From Cellulosimicrobium sp. Marseille-Q4280 (GTDB lineage: Bacteria > Actinomycetota > Actinomycetes > Actinomycetales > Cellulomonadaceae): DNA of 64,000 bases. Position 1 is the first letter of the stretch; every line of letters begins with the position of its first letter. The stretch spans positions 62,001-126,000 of the forward strand of contig NZ_CALPBY010000002.1 in assembly GCF_943181405.1 (NCBI RefSeq), in the 5' to 3' direction. The notes beneath the pieces were generated by a model that did no database searches, was not told the DNA's origin, and worked only from the letters and a program-made list of their open reading frames with translations. The translations under genes and the position numbers were made by a program. Shown here one piece after another: positions 1 to 8,987 of the stretch.

Positions 1-492
1 CGCGAGTGGGCGGCCGCCGAGCTGCTCTACGGCGCCGGGGTCCGCGTCGGCGAGCTCGCGGGCGCGGACGTCGACGACGTCGACCTGGACCTCCGGACCG
101 TGCGCGTGCTGGGCAAGGGCGCCAAGGAGCGTGTCGTGCCGTTCGGCGTACCGGCGGCGCGCGCCGTCGGTCGCTGGTTGCGCGAGGGGCGCCCGGCTCT
201 CGTCACCGAACGCTCGGGTGCGGCGCTCCTCCTCGGGGACCGCGGTGGCCGGTGGGGGCAGCGGCAGGTGCGGGACGCCGTGCACCGGCTCGCGGCGGCG
301 GCCGGCGTGGACGACGTCGCGCCGCACGACCTGCGCCACAGTGCCGCGACCCACCTCCTCGCGGGCGGCTCGGACCTGCGCAGCGTGCAGGAGATCCTCG
401 GGCACTCGTCGCTCGCGACGACGCAGCGGTACACGCACGTCACGGCGGAGCGGCTGCGCAGCTCCTTCGAGCAGGCGTTCCCCCGCGCGTGA
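1..492 (+). CDS. xerC: Tyrosine recombinase XerC-type, C-terminal part (5' end outside window)
   Basis: C-terminal 163 residues of a tyrosine site-specific recombinase; the N-terminal DNA-binding domain lies before base 1. All catalytic residues of the family are visible: Arg15 in GVRVGEL, Lys39 in GKGAKER, His109 and Arg112 in HDLRH, His135 in LGHSS, and the nucleophile Tyr144 in TQRYTH (numbered from base 1). XerC/XerD-type enzymes resolve chromosome dimers at dif with FtsK; an ftsK gene is present at 46377. The position just upstream of an M23 peptidase and rpsB is where actinobacteria commonly carry xerC, which favours XerC over a phage integrase (inference). It converges with the peptidase gene across a 33-bp gap that holds only a small TCCCG/CGGGA hairpin. 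Confidence 0.9.
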   Translation, partial: REWAAAELLYGAGVRVGELAGADVDDVDLDLRTVRVLGKGAKERVVPFGVPAARAVGRWLREGRPALVTERSGAALLLGDRGGRWGQRQVRDAVHRLAAAAGVDDVAPHDLRHSAATHLLAGGSDLRSVQEILGHSSLATTQRYTHVTAERLRSSFEQAFPRA

Positions 493-525
493 TCCCGTCG
501 CGGGACCGGGTGCCGGGGCCCTCGG

Positions 526-1206
526 TCAGGCCGACGGGAGCAGCACGATCGGCGGGCGTCCACCGAGCAGGGCGAGCGGGTCGACGTAGCGGTCGCCGCG
601 GCGCACCCCCCAGTGCACGCACGTCGCGGCGCAGTGACCGCCGTGCTGGGACGCCGTCGCGCCGTCGGATCCGGGCACCTCGGTCGTCCCCACGACGTCG
701 CCGGGAGCGACACGGTCGCCGGGCCTCGCGTCCCCGGTGACGGGTTCGAGCGAGGTCCGCAGACCGTCGTCGTGCAGGATCACGACGACGCCGCGCCCCG
801 CCACCGGTCCGGCGAACGTGACCACCCCGGCGTACGGAGCCCGCACGGCCTCGCCCGGCGAAGCCGCGAGGTCGACACCGCGGTGACCGGGCAGCCAGTC
901 CTGCGCGGGCGGGTCGAAGGGAGCGAGGACGCCCAGACCGTCGAGCGTCCGGTCCAGCGGCGGCACCCAGGCGCCGGTCGCCACGACGGCGTCCGACGTG
1001 ATCGGAGCTCCCGCAGCACCGGAGGCCGCAGCACGGGAGACCACCGCGCCGGATCCGGGCGGGGACGGCAGCGCGAGCGCGTGGACGAGCGCGACGACGA
1101 GCACGGCGACGACGCGGCCGACGCGCGGGGTGCTCCGGGAAGCGAGGAGCGACGCCGCGGTACGGCCGAGGACGACGCGGTGCTCCGTGGCGCGGGAAGG
1201 TCTCAT
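526..1206 (-). CDS. Secreted M23-family (LytM-like) metallopeptidase, variant zinc motif
   Basis: 226-residue protein with a basic N-terminus and one hydrophobic segment (about residues 30-46) that looks like a signal anchor, followed by an M23 domain. The first zinc ligands are clear in HRGVDLA (His108, Asp112). The usual second motif HxH reads Cys196-Val-His198 in TCVHWGVR, so the first His is replaced by Cys. M23 enzymes cut peptidoglycan cross-bridges; with this substitution the protein may be a weak or altered enzyme, or a regulatory LytM protein. The ATG at 1206 is chosen because it directly precedes the signal segment; longer reading through the GC-rich upstream region has no such support. 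It is transcribed away from rpsB. Confidence 0.85.
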   Translation of the reverse strand: MRPSRATEHRVVLGRTAASLLASRSTPRVGRVVAVLVVALVHALALPSPPGSGAVVSRAAASGAAGAPITSDAVVATGAWVPPLDRTLDGLGVLAPFDPPAQDWLPGHRGVDLAASPGEAVRAPYAGVVTFAGPVAGRGVVVILHDDGLRTSLEPVTGDARPGDRVAPGDVVGTTEVPGSDGATASQHGGHCAATCVHWGVRRGDRYVDPLALLGGRPPIVLLPSA

Positions 1207-1772
1207 CCGGACAGCGTGACGGCTGGGTCGTGCGGCGCGGGCCGCCGGTACGGTCCTGTGGACCACGACATGCTCCGAGGGCCGCCTGTGGTCGACGCCG
1301 GGGCGCGCCGTCCGGCCCCGCCCCGACCCCGGGGCCACCGGCGCCGTGCCCCGAACTGCTGGGCCGTCGCACCCCGTGAGCCACCGTCGCCCGGTCCCGG
1401 TGCGCCCGCGGTCCGACCGTCCGCCGTGCGGCACGGCGTCGGGTAGACTGGACCGCGCGATCGGCACGACCGTGAGCCACCTCGACACACCTCCTCGCAC
1501 CCTCGGGTGCCGGGCGGGAGGCGGCAGGCCGCGTCGGTCGACTTCGCGCGTCATGTTCCCGCCTCCTCCCGGCTGCTGTCGGGTGTCCGGCGGGCCGCGT
1601 CCGGCGTCGGTCCTGCTCGTGCGAGCGAGCGGGCGTCGGCTCGGGTGACGCCAGGGGTGCGTACCGCCGTGGTCCGCACCGACCAACCGCAACGCGGCCC
1701 ACCTTGCGAGGGGGCCGCCCAGAGCGTGCGTGCACCGGGAGGATCCCGGGCCGCACGGTGAAAGGACGTGTC
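1207..1772. other. Long intergenic region: divergent promoters and rpsB leader
   Basis: 566 bp without a convincing gene, between the divergent M23 peptidase and rpsB. A TAGACT -10-like box at 1444-1449 would give an rpsB transcript with a leader of about 315 nt. The leader holds several small GC hairpins, for example GCACC/GGTGC around 1497-1510 and GGTGCG/CGCACC around 1655-1682. No tRNA, repeat family or mobile element was seen. The reading frames through it are codon-position shadows. Confidence 0.6.
1444..1449 (+). promoter_or_regulatory. Candidate -10 box for rpsB (TAGACT)
   Basis: TAGACT fits the actinobacterial TANNNT -10 pattern. No TTGACA-like -35 is seen at 16-18 bp. It is the only good box on this strand between the peptidase and rpsB, and would start a long structured leader. 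Confidence 0.45.
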
Positions 1773-2801
1773 ATGGCCGTCGTGACCATGCGCCAGCTCC
1801 TCGAGAGCGGTGTCCACTTCGGGCACCAGACCCGCCGTTGGAACCCGAAGATGAAGCGGTTCATCCTCACGGAGCGCAACGGCATCTACATCGTCGACCT
1901 CCAGCAGTCGCTGTCCTACATCGACCGCGCCTACGAGTTCGTCAAGGAGACCGTCGCCCACGGCGGTTCCATCCTCTTCGTCGGCACCAAGAAGCAGGCG
2001 CAGGAGCCCGTCGCGGAGCAGGCCGCGCGCGTCGGCATGCCCTACGTCAACCACCGCTGGCTCGGTGGCATGCTCACGAACTTCACCACGGTGCACAAGC
2101 GTCTCCAGCGCCTCAAGGAGCTCGAGGAGATCGACTTCGACGACGTCGCCGGATCGGGGCTCACGAAGAAGGAGCTCCTCGTGCTGCGCCGCGAGAAGGA
2201 CAAGCTCGCCCGCACGCTCGGCGGCATCCGCGACATGGCGAAGGTCCCCTCCGCCGTGTGGATCGTGGACACCAACAAGGAGCACCTCGCGGTCGACGAG
2301 GCGCGCAAGCTCAACATCCCGATCGTCGCGATCCTCGACACCAACTGCGACCCGGACTCCGTGGACTACAAGATCCCCGGGAACGACGACGCGATCCGCT
2401 CCGTCACGCTGCTCACGCGCGTGATCGCGGACGCCGCCGCCGAGGGTCTGCTCCAGCGCCACTCCGGCCGCTCGGGTGCCGAGGCCGGTGCCGACGCCGA
2501 CGCCGAGCCGCTGGCCGAGTGGGAGCGCGAGCTCCTCGCCGGTGCCGAGCAGCAGCTCGAGTCCGACGAGGCCGCCGCGAACGCGTCCGCCACCGAGGGC
2601 GCCTCGGGTGCCGAGGAGGCCGTCGCGCCGGGTGCGGACGCCGCGCCCGCCGTCGAGGTCGCTGCGGAGGCCGCCGAGGCCGAGGCCACCCCCGCTGCGG
2701 AGGCCCCCGCTGCCGAGACCGCCGAGGCGCCTGCCGCCGAGGACGCTCCGGCCGAAGAGGCCCCGGTCGCCGAGGCCACGGAGACCGACGAGTCCAAGTG
2801 A
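1773..2801 (+). CDS. rpsB: 30S ribosomal protein S2 with long acidic C-terminal tail
   Basis: 342 residues. The first 230 or so are a typical S2 ([18 protein letters not shown] start, WLGGMLTNF and [10 protein letters not shown] blocks). The remaining roughly 110 residues are an Ala/Glu-rich low-complexity tail; the family is usually about 250-260 residues. S2 joins the 30S subunit late and binds S1 in bacteria that have it. Start ATG at 1773 is preceded by GAAAGGA at good spacing; in-frame upstream codons lack an RBS. tsf follows after 132 bp with a strong hairpin between them, the usual rpsB-tsf pair. Confidence 0.97.
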   Translation: MAVVTMRQLLESGVHFGHQTRRWNPKMKRFILTERNGIYIVDLQQSLSYIDRAYEFVKETVAHGGSILFVGTKKQAQEPVAEQAARVGMPYVNHRWLGGMLTNFTTVHKRLQRLKELEEIDFDDVAGSGLTKKELLVLRREKDKLARTLGGIRDMAKVPSAVWIVDTNKEHLAVDEARKLNIPIVAILDTNCDPDSVDYKIPGNDDAIRSVTLLTRVIADAAAEGLLQRHSGRSGAEAGADADAEPLAEWERELLAGAEQQLESDEAAANASATEGASGAEEAVAPGADAAPAVEVAAEAAEAEATPAAEAPAAETAEAPAAEDAPAEEAPVAEATETDESK

Positions 2802-2807
2802 CGTCCC

Positions 2808-2841
2808 GGGGCGCGCGGCGGGCTGTCCCGCCGCGCGCCCC
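2808..2841 (+). terminator. Perfect 15-bp GC hairpin between rpsB and tsf
   Basis: GGGGCGCGCGGCGGG (2808-2822), loop CTGT, then its exact reverse complement (2827-2841). There is no U-tract. It starts 7 bases after the rpsB stop, so it probably acts as a partial terminator or as an RNA 3'-end stabiliser that sets the S2 to EF-Ts ratio (inference). Confidence 0.7.
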
Positions 2842-2933
2842 GTGGCGCGCCGGGGCGTGCTCCGACCTCCGGCCGGCACTCGTCACGCACCACCCCGCAC
2901 GTACCCGTGACACACCACGAGTGAGGACCCACC

Positions 2934-3773
2934 ATGGCGAACTACACCGCCGCTGACATCAAGGCGCTGCGCGAGCGCACCGGCGCCGGCATGCTCGACG
3001 TCAAGAAGGCTCTCGACGAGGCCGGCGGCGACGCCGACAAGGCCCTCGAGATCATCCGCGTCAAGGGACTGAAGGGCGTCGCCAAGCGCGAGGGCCGTTC
3101 GACCTCCGAGGGCCTCGTGGCCGTCGACATCCGCGACGTCGAGGGCGGCCAGGTCGCGACGCTCATCGAGCTCAACTCCGAGACCGACTTCGTCGCGAAG
3201 AACGAGACGTTCATCAGCCTCGCCGACCGCGTCCTCAAGGCCGCCGCCGAGGCCGGCGCGCGTGACGCCGACGCGGCGCTCGCCGCGGACGCCGACGGCG
3301 AGACGGTCCAGGAGGTCATCGACAACCAGGCCGCGACGCTCGGCGAGAAGATCGTCCTGCGCCGCGTGACCCGCGTCGCGGGCGAGCGCGTCACCGCGTA
3401 CCTGCACCGCACCGCTCGCGACCTGCCGCCGTCGATCGGCGTCGTCGTCGCGACCGACGCGGCCGGCGAGTCCGTCGCGAAGGACGTCGCCCAGCACGTC
3501 GCCGCGATGTCGCCGACGTACCTCTCGCGCGACGAGGTCCCCGCGGACACCGTCGAGAACGAGCGCCGCATCGCCGAGGAGACCTCGCGCAACGAGGGCA
3601 AGCCGGAGGCCGCGCTCCCGAAGATCGTCGAGGGTCGCCTGAACGGCTTCTTCAAGGACGTCGTGCTCGTGGACCAGCCGCTCGCGAAGGACCCCAAGAA
3701 GACCGTGGGTCAGGTCGTGTCCGCGGCCGGCGGCACGATCACGGAGTTCGTGCGCTACCGCGTCGGCGCCTGA
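2934..3773 (+). CDS. tsf: Translation elongation factor Ts
   Basis: 279 residues; nucleotide-exchange factor that recycles EF-Tu from GDP to GTP form. N-terminal UBA-like domain (residues 1-50, [20 protein letters not shown]) is followed by the hallmark TDFVAKN at 84-90, whose Asp/Phe residues disrupt the EF-Tu magnesium site. Length matches actinobacterial EF-Ts. ATG at 2934 follows GAGGA at short but usable spacing. It lies downstream of rpsB and is followed by a strong hairpin at 3784-3820. Confidence 0.97.
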   Translation: MANYTAADIKALRERTGAGMLDVKKALDEAGGDADKALEIIRVKGLKGVAKREGRSTSEGLVAVDIRDVEGGQVATLIELNSETDFVAKNETFISLADRVLKAAAEAGARDADAALAADADGETVQEVIDNQAATLGEKIVLRRVTRVAGERVTAYLHRTARDLPPSIGVVVATDAAGESVAKDVAQHVAAMSPTYLSRDEVPADTVENERRIAEETSRNEGKPEAALPKIVEGRLNGFFKDVVLVDQPLAKDPKKTVGQVVSAAGGTITEFVRYRVGA

Positions 3774-3783
3774 CGTCCCCGCA

Positions 3784-3820
3784 GGCCCGGTCCTCCCGCT
3801 CGTCGCGGGAGGGCCGGGCC
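3784..3820 (+). terminator. Terminator hairpin after tsf
   Basis: GGCCCGG-T-CCTCCCGC pairs with GCGGGAGG-G-CCGGGCC around the loop TCGTC (3800-3804), about 16 bp including one T-G wobble. No U-tract follows, as is common for actinobacterial terminators. It ends the rpsB-tsf unit. Confidence 0.75.
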
Positions 3821-3943
3821 ATGCCGCACCCGGGTCGCACCGCGCGACCCGGGTGCGCGACCAGCACGACGAGCAGCCGTCCCCGCGACGCGGCGACGGC
3901 CCGGACGCCCCGCAGGGGCGACGACCAAGGACAGGTGGCGACA

Positions 3944-4690
3944 GTGACCACAGGTGACCAGACCCGGGACGGCGCCGACGCGACTCCGCGCCGCGTCCTC
4001 CTCAAGCTCTCGGGCGAGATGTTCGGCGGGGGCCAGATCGGCCTCGCGCCCGACGTCGTGCAGCGCGTTTCCCGGGAGATCGCGGACGCGGTCGCCCAGG
4101 GCGTGCAGGTCGCGATCGTCGTCGGCGGCGGCAACTTCTTCCGCGGGGCCGAGCTGTCGCAGCGTGGCCTCGACCGGGCCCGCGCGGACTACATGGGCAT
4201 GCTGGGCACGGTCATGAACTGCCTCGCGCTCCAGGACTTCCTCGAGCAGGCCGGCGTGAAGACGCGCGTGCAGACCGCGATCACGATGGGCCAGGTCGCC
4301 GAGCCGTACATCCCGCTGCGCGCGATCCGGCACCTCGAGAAGGGGCGCGTGGTGATCTTCGGTGCCGGGGCGGGCATGCCGTACTTCTCGACCGACACGG
4401 TCTCGGTCCAGCGGGCGCTCGAGACCCACTGCCACGAGGTCCTCATGGGCAAGAACGGCGTGGACGGCGTCTACACCGCCGACCCGCGCACGGACCCGAC
4501 CGCCGTGAAGTTGGACCACCTCACGTACACGGACGCGCTCGTCAAGGACCTGGGCGTCATGGACGCCACGGCCCTGAGCCTGTGCCGCGACAACGACGTG
4601 CGCATGCGCGTCTTCGGCATGGGCGAGCCGGGGAACGTCACCCGGGCCCTCGTCGGGGAGAATATTGGCACACTGGTCACGACGAACTGA
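3944..4690 (+). CDS. pyrH: UMP kinase
   Basis: 248-residue amino-acid-kinase-fold enzyme that phosphorylates UMP to UDP for pyrimidine nucleotide supply. [11 protein letters not shown] near residues 19-28 (Lys21) and [10 protein letters not shown] bind the phosphates; later blocks [10 protein letters not shown] and [10 protein letters not shown] are typical of bacterial UMP kinase. GTG at 3944 is preferred because AGGTGG lies 5 bases upstream and the protein then begins shortly before the kinase core; GTG at 3935 is an alternative nine bases earlier. frr follows after about 50 bp, the standard actinobacterial order. Confidence 0.95.
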   Translation: MTTGDQTRDGADATPRRVLLKLSGEMFGGGQIGLAPDVVQRVSREIADAVAQGVQVAIVVGGGNFFRGAELSQRGLDRARADYMGMLGTVMNCLALQDFLEQAGVKTRVQTAITMGQVAEPYIPLRAIRHLEKGRVVIFGAGAGMPYFSTDTVSVQRALETHCHEVLMGKNGVDGVYTADPRTDPTAVKLDHLTYTDALVKDLGVMDATALSLCRDNDVRMRVFGMGEPGNVTRALVGENIGTLVTTN

Positions 4691-4741
4691 CGAGCAGCTC
4701 GCAGACGACGAGACGTGACCGACCGAACGAAGGAGCACTGG

Positions 4742-5299
4742 GTGATCGACGAGACCCTCCTCGAGGCCGAGGAGAAGATGGACAAGGCGGTCGAGGTGGC
4801 CAAGGAGGACTTCGCCACGATCCGCACCGGCCGGGCGAACCCTTCGATGTTCAGCAAGATCACCGTCGACTACTACGGGGCCCCGACCCCGCTGCAGCAG
4901 CTCGCCTCGTTCCAGACCCCCGAGGCCCGCACGATGATCGTGTCGCCGTTCGACAAGAGCGCGATGTCGGCGATCGAGAAGGCGCTGCGCGACTCCGACC
5001 TCGGGGTGAACCCGTCGAACGACGGCAACATCATCCGGGTCGTGCTCCCTGCCCTCACCGAGGAGCGTCGGCGGGACTTCGTGAAGCTCGCGAAGTCGAA
5101 GGCCGAGGACTCGCGCGTGTCGATCCGCAACGTGCGGCGTCGCGCGAAGGAGGAGCTGGACCGCATCGCGCGTGACGGCGAGGCCGGCGAGGACGAGGTC
5201 GCGCGCGCGGAGAAGGAGCTCGAGGGCCTGACGAAGCAGCACGTCGACCAGATCGACGCGCTCCTCGTCGGCAAGGAGAGCGAGCTGCTCGAGGTCTGA
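4742..5299 (+). CDS. frr: Ribosome recycling factor
   Basis: 185 residues, the normal RRF length; splits post-termination ribosomes together with [11 protein letters not shown] and the C-terminal [13 protein letters not shown] block are family hallmarks. The GTG at 4742 ([13 protein letters not shown]) is chosen over the GTG at 4715 because AAGGAG at 4730-4735 sits 6 bases before it and because RRF proteins of related bacteria start with this [12 protein letters not shown] block. It follows pyrH and precedes cdsA closely, consistent with one transcription unit. Confidence 0.95.
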   Translation: MIDETLLEAEEKMDKAVEVAKEDFATIRTGRANPSMFSKITVDYYGAPTPLQQLASFQTPEARTMIVSPFDKSAMSAIEKALRDSDLGVNPSNDGNIIRVVLPALTEERRRDFVKLAKSKAEDSRVSIRNVRRRAKEELDRIARDGEAGEDEVARAEKELEGLTKQHVDQIDALLVGKESELLEV

Positions 5300-5326
5300 G
5301 CCGTCCGGCTCCCGAGCACCGTGCCC

Positions 5327-6223
5327 ATGTCAGACATCTTCCCGTCCACCGCCGGTGCCGACCCGTCCGCGGGGCGGCCCGTCGGTCCGGAGACCGGGGG
5401 CGCGGCGGGCGGTCGCGCGCCGCGCGCCGGGCGCAACCTCCCGGCGGCGATCGCCGTGGGCCTCGGCCTCCTGGTCGTCGTCGCCGCGAGCCTCGCGTTC
5501 CGGCCGGAGCCGTTCGTCGCCCTCGCCGTCCTCGCCGTCGGCGCGGCCGTCTGGGAGCTCGCCAAGGCTCTCGAGCGCCGTGACCTGCACGTCCCCGTGC
5601 TGCCCCTGCTCGTCGGGACCGTCGGGATCCTCGTCTCGTCGTACTACTCGGGTCCCGAGGCGCTGCTCGTCTCGTTCATGCTCACCGTCGCGGGCGTCGT
5701 GGTCTGGCGCGTCATCGACGGTTCGGGCACGGCCGCGGTGCGCGACGCGGCCGCCGGCACGTTCGCGGCGGCGTACCTGCCCTTCATGGCGGGGTTCGTC
5801 ATGCTGCTCCTGGCCCAGGACGACGGCCGCGTCAAGGTGCTCCTGTTCATCCTGCTCGCCGTCGCGAACGACGTCGGCGGGTACGTCGCGGGCGTGCTGT
5901 TCGGCCGGCACCCGCTCGCGCCGTCGGTGAGCCCGAAGAAGTCGTGGGAGGGCCTCGCGGGCTCGTTCGTCCTCGCGACCGGGGTGGGTGTCGTCGGTGC
6001 CGTCGTGGGCCTCGGCGCGAGCCCGCTCGTGGGTGTCGCCCTGGGGATCCTCGCGCCGCTCACGGCGACGATCGGCGACCTCGCCGAGTCGATGATCAAG
6101 CGCGACCTAGAATTGAAGGACATGGGGTCGCTCCTGCCCGGTCACGGAGGCATCCTGGACCGCCTGGACTCCATGCTCCTCACCGCACCGTTCGTGTACG
6201 TGCTGCTCACCATGGCCGTGTGA
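5327..6223 (+). CDS. cdsA: Phosphatidate cytidylyltransferase (CDP-diglyceride synthase)
   Basis: About 298 residues with multiple membrane helices. It makes CDP-diacylglycerol from phosphatidate and CTP, the substrate used by PgsA (gene at 49493). The C-terminal family signature is intact: [10 protein letters not shown] followed by [11 protein letters not shown]. The first 40 residues are a Pro/Gly/Ala-rich cytosolic extension. The ATG at 5327 and GTG at 5321 are both possible; neither has a strong ribosome-binding site, so the start is uncertain by two codons. The gene lies 27 bp after frr. Confidence 0.93.
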   Translation: MSDIFPSTAGADPSAGRPVGPETGGAAGGRAPRAGRNLPAAIAVGLGLLVVVAASLAFRPEPFVALAVLAVGAAVWELAKALERRDLHVPVLPLLVGTVGILVSSYYSGPEALLVSFMLTVAGVVVWRVIDGSGTAAVRDAAAGTFAAAYLPFMAGFVMLLLAQDDGRVKVLLFILLAVANDVGGYVAGVLFGRHPLAPSVSPKKSWEGLAGSFVLATGVGVVGAVVGLGASPLVGVALGILAPLTATIGDLAESMIKRDLELKDMGSLLPGHGGILDRLDSMLLTAPFVYVLLTMAV

Positions 6224-6336
6224 CCACGGCGTGCCCCGCCCCCCACGCTTGGACCTTCCATGACCGTCCGCCCGCCCGCTCCGCCCCCGCCCGCTCGGTC
6301 CGCCCCTCGGCGGAGTCGAAGCCGCTCCCGCTCGTC

Positions 6337-7428
6337 ATGTCCGCGCCCCGGCGCGGCAAGCCGCCGCGGCACTTCGCCGACCTCGCGCCGGAGGAGGTCC
6401 GCGAGGCCGTCGTGGCGCTGGGGGAGAAGCCGTTCCGGGCCAAGCAGCTCGCGACGCACTACTACGCGCACCTCACGCGCGACCCCGAGGCGATGACGGA
6501 CCTGCCGAAGGCGTCGCGCGACGTCCTCACCGACGCGCTCTTCCCCCCGCTGCTCACCGCCGCGCGCCGCATGGAGGCCGACGGCGGCACGACCGTCAAG
6601 ACGCTCTGGCACCTCTTCGACGGCGCCAAGGTCGAGTCCGTGCTCATGCGCTACCCGCAGCGCACGACCCTGTGCGTCTCGAGCCAGGCGGGCTGCGGCA
6701 TGGCCTGCCCCTTCTGCGCGACGGGCCAGCTCGGCCTCACGCGCAACCTGTCGATCGCGGAGATCGTCGAGCAGGTCCGTGCCGCGGGACGGTCGCTCGC
6801 CGACGGCGACATCCCGGGCGGCCCCACCCGCCTCAACAACCTCGTGTTCATGGGCATGGGTGAGCCCATGGCGAACTACAAGGCCGTCATGGGCACCGTG
6901 CGCCGGCTCGTCGCGCCCGCCCCGGACGGTCTCGGGATGTCGGCCCGCAACATCACGGTCTCGACGGTCGGCCTGGTCCCGGCGATGCGCAAGCTCGCCG
7001 ACGAGGGCATCCCGGTGACGCTCGCGCTGTCGCTGCACGCGCCCGACGACGACCTGCGCAGCGAGCTCGTGCCCATCAACACGCGGTGGAGCGTCGACGA
7101 GACGCTCGACGCCGCGCGGCACTACTTCGAGGTCACCGGTCGCCGCGTGAGCATCGAGTACGCGCTGATCAAGGACATGAACGACCACGCGTGGCGCGCC
7201 GACCTGCTCGGCGAGAAGCTCAACGCGCGCGGCCGCGGCTGGGTGCACGTCAACCCGATCCCGCTGAACCCGACCCCGGGGTCGATCTGGACCGCGAGCG
7301 ACCCTGCCGTCGAGGCGGAGTTCGTGGCACGATTGCGCGGGCACGGGATCCCGACGACGATCCGTGACACCCGCGGCAGCGACATCGACGGCGCCTGCGG
7401 GCAGCTCGCTGCAGAGGAGGACGAGTGA
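6337..7428 (+). CDS. rlmN: Dual-specificity 23S rRNA/tRNA adenine-C2 methyltransferase RlmN
   Basis: 363-residue radical-SAM enzyme that methylates A2503 of 23S rRNA and A37 of some tRNAs. The 4Fe-4S motif CGMACPFC gives Cys120, Cys124 and Cys127. The C-terminal catalytic Cys354 is in [11 protein letters not shown], matching the second active cysteine of the family. GMGEPMANY and LSLHAPDD are further RlmN hallmarks. The ATG at 6337 is taken because it starts just before the conserved PPRHFADL region; no clear Shine-Dalgarno is near it, so a slightly different start is possible. Its stop overlaps the next gene by GTGA. Confidence 0.94.
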   Translation: MSAPRRGKPPRHFADLAPEEVREAVVALGEKPFRAKQLATHYYAHLTRDPEAMTDLPKASRDVLTDALFPPLLTAARRMEADGGTTVKTLWHLFDGAKVESVLMRYPQRTTLCVSSQAGCGMACPFCATGQLGLTRNLSIAEIVEQVRAAGRSLADGDIPGGPTRLNNLVFMGMGEPMANYKAVMGTVRRLVAPAPDGLGMSARNITVSTVGLVPAMRKLADEGIPVTLALSLHAPDDDLRSELVPINTRWSVDETLDAARHYFEVTGRRVSIEYALIKDMNDHAWRADLLGEKLNARGRGWVHVNPIPLNPTPGSIWTASDPAVEAEFVARLRGHGIPTTIRDTRGSDIDGACGQLAAEEDE

Positions 7429-7976
7429 GTTCGCTGTTCACCACGGTCTCGAAGACCCGGAACGGGTACGACCCGGAGGAGGTCGACGACTTCTTCGAGC
7501 ACGCACGTGACGTGTACGAGGGGCGTGCGTCGGACCGGCTGACGAGCACCGAGATCCAGACGTCGGTGTTCGACCTCATCCGGGGCGGGTACGACACGCA
7601 CGAGGTGGACGCCGCGCTCGACCGTCTCGAGGGGGCGTTCATCGCCCGTCAGCGCGCGGAGTACGTCGCGGCGCACGGGCAGCAGGCGTGGATGAACGCG
7701 CTCGCGGAGCGCGCCCGCACGCTGTACGGGCGCCTGGGCCGGCCCGACGGCGAGAAGTTCGCGCCCGCCGAGCGCGGCAAGCCCGCGTACGACATGGACG
7801 ACGTCGACGACCTGTGCGACCGGCTCGTGGCCTACTTCGACCGCCAGGTCCCGATCACGGCCGCGGAGATCCGCTCCGCGACGTTCGGGCGTGCCCGCGG
7901 CCGCGACGGCTATGCCGAGGGCGCGGTCGACGCGTTCTTCGCGCGGGCCATCGAGGTGCTGCTCGGCGTCGAGTGA
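7425..7976 (+). CDS. DivIVA-repeat protein co-translated with rlmN
   Basis: 183-residue soluble protein made of four short repeats of one pattern: [42 protein letters not shown] and [14 protein letters not shown]. Each resembles the N-terminal Gly-Tyr...Val-Asp...Phe element of DivIVA/Wag31 (DivIVA-domain hypothetical proteins of actinobacteria). Unlike Wag31 there is no long coiled-coil C-terminus, so polar scaffolding is unlikely by itself; a linker or regulatory role is a guess. GTG at 7425 overlaps the rlmN stop by 4 bases. A terminator hairpin follows. Confidence 0.8.
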   Translation: MSSLFTTVSKTRNGYDPEEVDDFFEHARDVYEGRASDRLTSTEIQTSVFDLIRGGYDTHEVDAALDRLEGAFIARQRAEYVAAHGQQAWMNALAERARTLYGRLGRPDGEKFAPAERGKPAYDMDDVDDLCDRLVAYFDRQVPITAAEIRSATFGRARGRDGYAEGAVDAFFARAIEVLLGVE

Positions 7977-7983
7977 CGCAGGA

Positions 7984-8006
7984 CCCGGGCTCTGCCCGAG
8001 CCCGGG
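7984..8006 (+). terminator. Terminator hairpin after the DivIVA-repeat gene
   Basis: CCCGGGCTC (7984-7992) pairs with GAGCCCGGG (7998-8006) around a 5-base loop. It starts 7 bases after the stop codon at 7976. No U-tract. Confidence 0.6.
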
Positions 8007-8043
8007 CAGCGGCGACGGGCCCGGTCGGGCCGACGGCCGTCTC

Positions 8044-8904
8044 GTGACGGCCGACCCTCGGACCGCGTCCCACCCGGTCGTCCGACGGGCGGTGGCACGG
8101 CTGGCCGAGGTCAACGCACGTCATCCGTGGAACCACAACGAGCACTTCCACCCGTGGGTCGTGCGGCGCGTGCCCCGCGGTGCCCGGCTCGCCCTCGACG
8201 TGGGGTGCGGCGCGGGAGCCCTGCTCGGGGTCCTGCGCGGACGTGTCGAGGCCGTGCACGGCATCGACGCCGACGCGGGGATGGTGGCGGCCGCGCGTGC
8301 GCGTCTCGCCGGCGACCCGCGCGTGACGGTCCGGCGGACGGCGTTCGACGCCGTCGGCTCACCGCAGGACGTGCTGCGCGCCGAGGCGCTGCCGGACCCC
8401 GAGGCGCTGCCGGACCCCGAGGCGCTGCCAGGCCCCGAGGCTCTCCGCCCCGGCGATCCCCGCCCGGACGTTCCTCGTCCTGGCGTGCCCGGGGCCGGCG
8501 GTCCCACCGACGCGGGCACCGAGCCGCAGGCGTACGACGTCGTGACGATGGTGGCCGTCCTGCACCACCTCGACCTCGAGGACGCCCTCGCACGGGCCCG
8601 GGACCTGCTCGCGCCCGGTGGCAGGCTGCTCGTCGTCGGCCTCGCGCGCGTGGCCTCGCCGCGCGACGTCGCCGTCGACGTGGTCTCGGCGGTGCTCAAC
8701 CCGCTCGTCGGGATGGTCAAGCACCCGCGGCGGGCGCGTCCGGGCGATCCCGGGGCCGACGCGCCGGGGATGCCCGTCCGCGCCCCCGGACGCTCGGTCG
8801 ACGAGATCGTGCGGGCGGCTCGCGCGCTGCTGCCGGGCGCCCGGGTCCGGCGCCGGCTGTTCTTCCGGTACACGCTCGAGTGGACGAGCCCCGGCCGGCG
8901 CTGA
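8044..8904 (+). CDS. Class I SAM-dependent methyltransferase with a repeated linker
   Basis: 286 residues. The Rossmann motif I is [16 protein letters not shown] and the later [17 protein letters not shown] is the post-II acidic/hydrophobic strand, typical of Methyltransf_11/25 proteins. N-terminal [11 protein letters not shown] is found in related actinobacterial methyltransferases. Between motif II and the VVTMVAV strand there is a Pro/Gly/Glu linker of about 45 residues containing three tandem copies of [12 protein letters not shown], encoded by an 18-bp DNA repeat. Substrate is unknown. GTG at 8044 is the most plausible start because it places the protein just before the conserved region. 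It is preceded by one terminator and followed by another. Confidence 0.8.
   Translation: MTADPRTASHPVVRRAVARLAEVNARHPWNHNEHFHPWVVRRVPRGARLALDVGCGAGALLGVLRGRVEAVHGIDADAGMVAAARARLAGDPRVTVRRTAFDAVGSPQDVLRAEALPDPEALPDPEALPGPEALRPGDPRPDVPRPGVPGAGGPTDAGTEPQAYDVVTMVAVLHHLDLEDALARARDLLAPGGRLLVVGLARVASPRDVAVDVVSAVLNPLVGMVKHPRRARPGDPGADAPGMPVRAPGRSVDEIVRAARALLPGARVRRRLFFRYTLEWTSPGRR
8383..8436 (+). repeat. 18-bp tandem repeat inside the methyltransferase gene
   Basis: Three in-frame copies: 8383-8400 and 8401-8418 are identical, 8419-8436 differs at two bases, and a degenerate fourth starts at 8437. Copy-number change would alter the linker by six residues without frameshift. Confidence 0.85.
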
Positions 8905-8914
8905 CCGGCCCGAC

Positions 8915-8934
8915 CCCGTCGGCAGACCGACGGG
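8915..8934 (+). terminator. Hairpin between methyltransferase gene and dxr
   Basis: CCCGTCGG (8915-8922), loop CAGA, CCGACGGG (8927-8934); perfect 8-bp stem, no U-tract. Probable terminator. Confidence 0.55.
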
Positions 8935-8987
8935 ACCCGGTCGCGGCCGGTGCGGTCAGGTCCGGCAAGCCTGGGAGGATGGTGACC

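Noticed and set aside
493-505. TCCCG/CGGGA hairpin after xerC as a terminator
   Set aside because: Five-base stem with a three-base loop and no U-tract is too weak to call in this composition.
1207-1692. N-terminal extension of the M23 peptidase frame
   Set aside because: The extra 160 residues have no motif and would bury the signal anchor in the middle of the protein.
3821-3943. Longer pyrH N-terminus starting at 3821
   Set aside because: It would begin one base after the tsf terminator hairpin, and the extra residues are not like any UMP kinase; GTG 3944 has the better RBS.
5944-6336. Longer rlmN frame reaching back over the cdsA 3' end
   Set aside because: Overlaps the conserved end of cdsA and lacks an RBS; the RlmN homology begins after 6337.
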